Source: Semisulcospira habei
Lineage: Eukaryota > Mollusca > Gastropoda > Semisulcospiridae
DNA: 64,000 nucleotides
Direction of reading: 5' to 3'
Assembly: GCA_036245525.1 (NCBI GenBank)
Contig: BTPG01000003.1
Location: 206,987,342 to 207,051,341 of the forward strand
The notes below the pieces were generated by a model. That model searched no databases, was not told the DNA's origin, and worked only from the letters and a program-made list of their open reading frames with translations. Shown here piece after piece: positions 63,501-64,000 of the stretch. Positions within the stretch are counted from its first letter, which is position 1; each line of letters starts with the position of its first letter. A program made the translations under genes and the position numbers.

Positions 63501-64000
63501 GTAAAAGTAAGTGTTTGTATAAAGTCAAGAGTATGACTAGGCGTCGAGTGCCGGTTTCACTACCCGACTGACAAAACAAAGCCTTCAAACTCAAAATCGG
63601 GCATGCATCTCACACAACCATATCTCAACTGGTTAGAAATTGAACATACCTTCTAATCCTGTGTCATTATTGCATACGTCCGATGGGATAAAAGAGTTAT
63701 TCATTGTTTTGTGTGATCGGGCGGCGGAAGCCAAAATTTTGAAACGTGGCATCAAAAGTGTGTTCACTTTCAGATAAAAAATTCCGGGGAATGAAATAGA
63801 ATTTTGAAACTAAGTTTAGGCCTAAAGAGAGCCAATAGAGAGAGAGAGGCCTATAGAGAGAGGCCTATAGAGAGCCAATGCAAGTTACTATTTTGTTACC
63901 ATATCGTTGAGTTTTACATGTGTCTATGTTTAAAGTAATTTGAGGGCAAGTAAAGGCTAGAATGAATGTAACGTGCGACGTCAGTTTCACACGTGCAAGT
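63501..64000. other. Non-coding DNA at right end
   Basis: Contains a short local duplication around GAGAGAGGCCTATAGAGAG (63,838-63,875). No gene recognised. Confidence 0.45.

Overview
The window looks like nuclear DNA from an invertebrate animal. A mollusc, probably a gastropod, is my best guess. The grounds are spliced coding fragments (EGF-like repeats, a membrane-spanning exon, a large C2H2 zinc-finger exon), long CA/GT and AG microsatellites, and a dense mix of LINE, Penelope-like, DIRS, piggyBac-like, Polinton-like and SINE-like elements whose tails (GTTAAACCC / GTTAAGCAATGTACAATCAATCA type) are familiar from molluscs. No bacterial operon, rRNA or convincing tRNA gene was seen, and no intact host gene is visible from start to stop.

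Layout. 1-3.5 kb: remains of a multi-EGF receptor-like gene (exons ending at 1,864 and starting at 2,363, the second with an in-frame stop). 3.5-9.6 kb: block D1, which holds a transmembrane exon (5,100-5,217), a 5'-truncated LINE just before it, several hairpin mini-elements, a decamer/heptamer minisatellite and a Penelope-like element (PLE) inserted as an inverted dimer. 9.7-14 kb: hairpins, two SINE-like copies, LINE tails and microsatellites. 14-17.4 kb: zinc-finger exon A (minus), broken by one TGA. 17.5-24.05 kb: a DIRS-type tyrosine-recombinase retrotransposon (minus), split by a SINE-like insertion. 24.9-27.9 kb: block D2, a second copy of D1 with a dead transmembrane exon and a 60-bp minisatellite. 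31.4-33.1 kb: zinc-finger exon B (minus), paralogous to A. The order D-block then zinc-finger exon occurs twice, so an older large duplication is likely.

35.68-56.13 kb is a direct tandem segmental duplication. Unit 1 (35,682-47,713) and unit 2 (47,718-56,134) share a piggyBac-like zinc-ribbon fragment, a CR1/L2-like LINE 3' end carrying two SINE-like insertions, a PLE-like remnant, a second LINE and the start of a Polinton-like DNA polymerase B relic. Since duplication, unit 1 has gained a nearly full-length RTE-like LINE (39,672-42,968) and a ~1.07-kb inversion; unit 2 has lost ~430 bp inside its LINE. The polymerase relic continues from unit 2 to about 60.2 kb and is interrupted by a SINE-like element and by a CR1/L2-like LINE, each with target-site duplications. 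60.5-62.0 kb and 63.2-63.4 kb hold fragments of further LINEs.

The most interesting signals are: (i) about 17 short palindromic elements, many bounded by TTAA and CCC/GGG, that look like piggyBac-type MITEs and keep their arms paired despite sequence change; (ii) the inverted PLE dimer with a 13-bp target duplication and hammerhead-ribozyme-like cores; (iii) a clean relative chronology of nested insertions, duplication and inversion; and (iv) paired zinc-finger exons with expanding 8-aa, 22-aa and 28-aa repeats. All family assignments are by eye, from motifs and internal comparison only.
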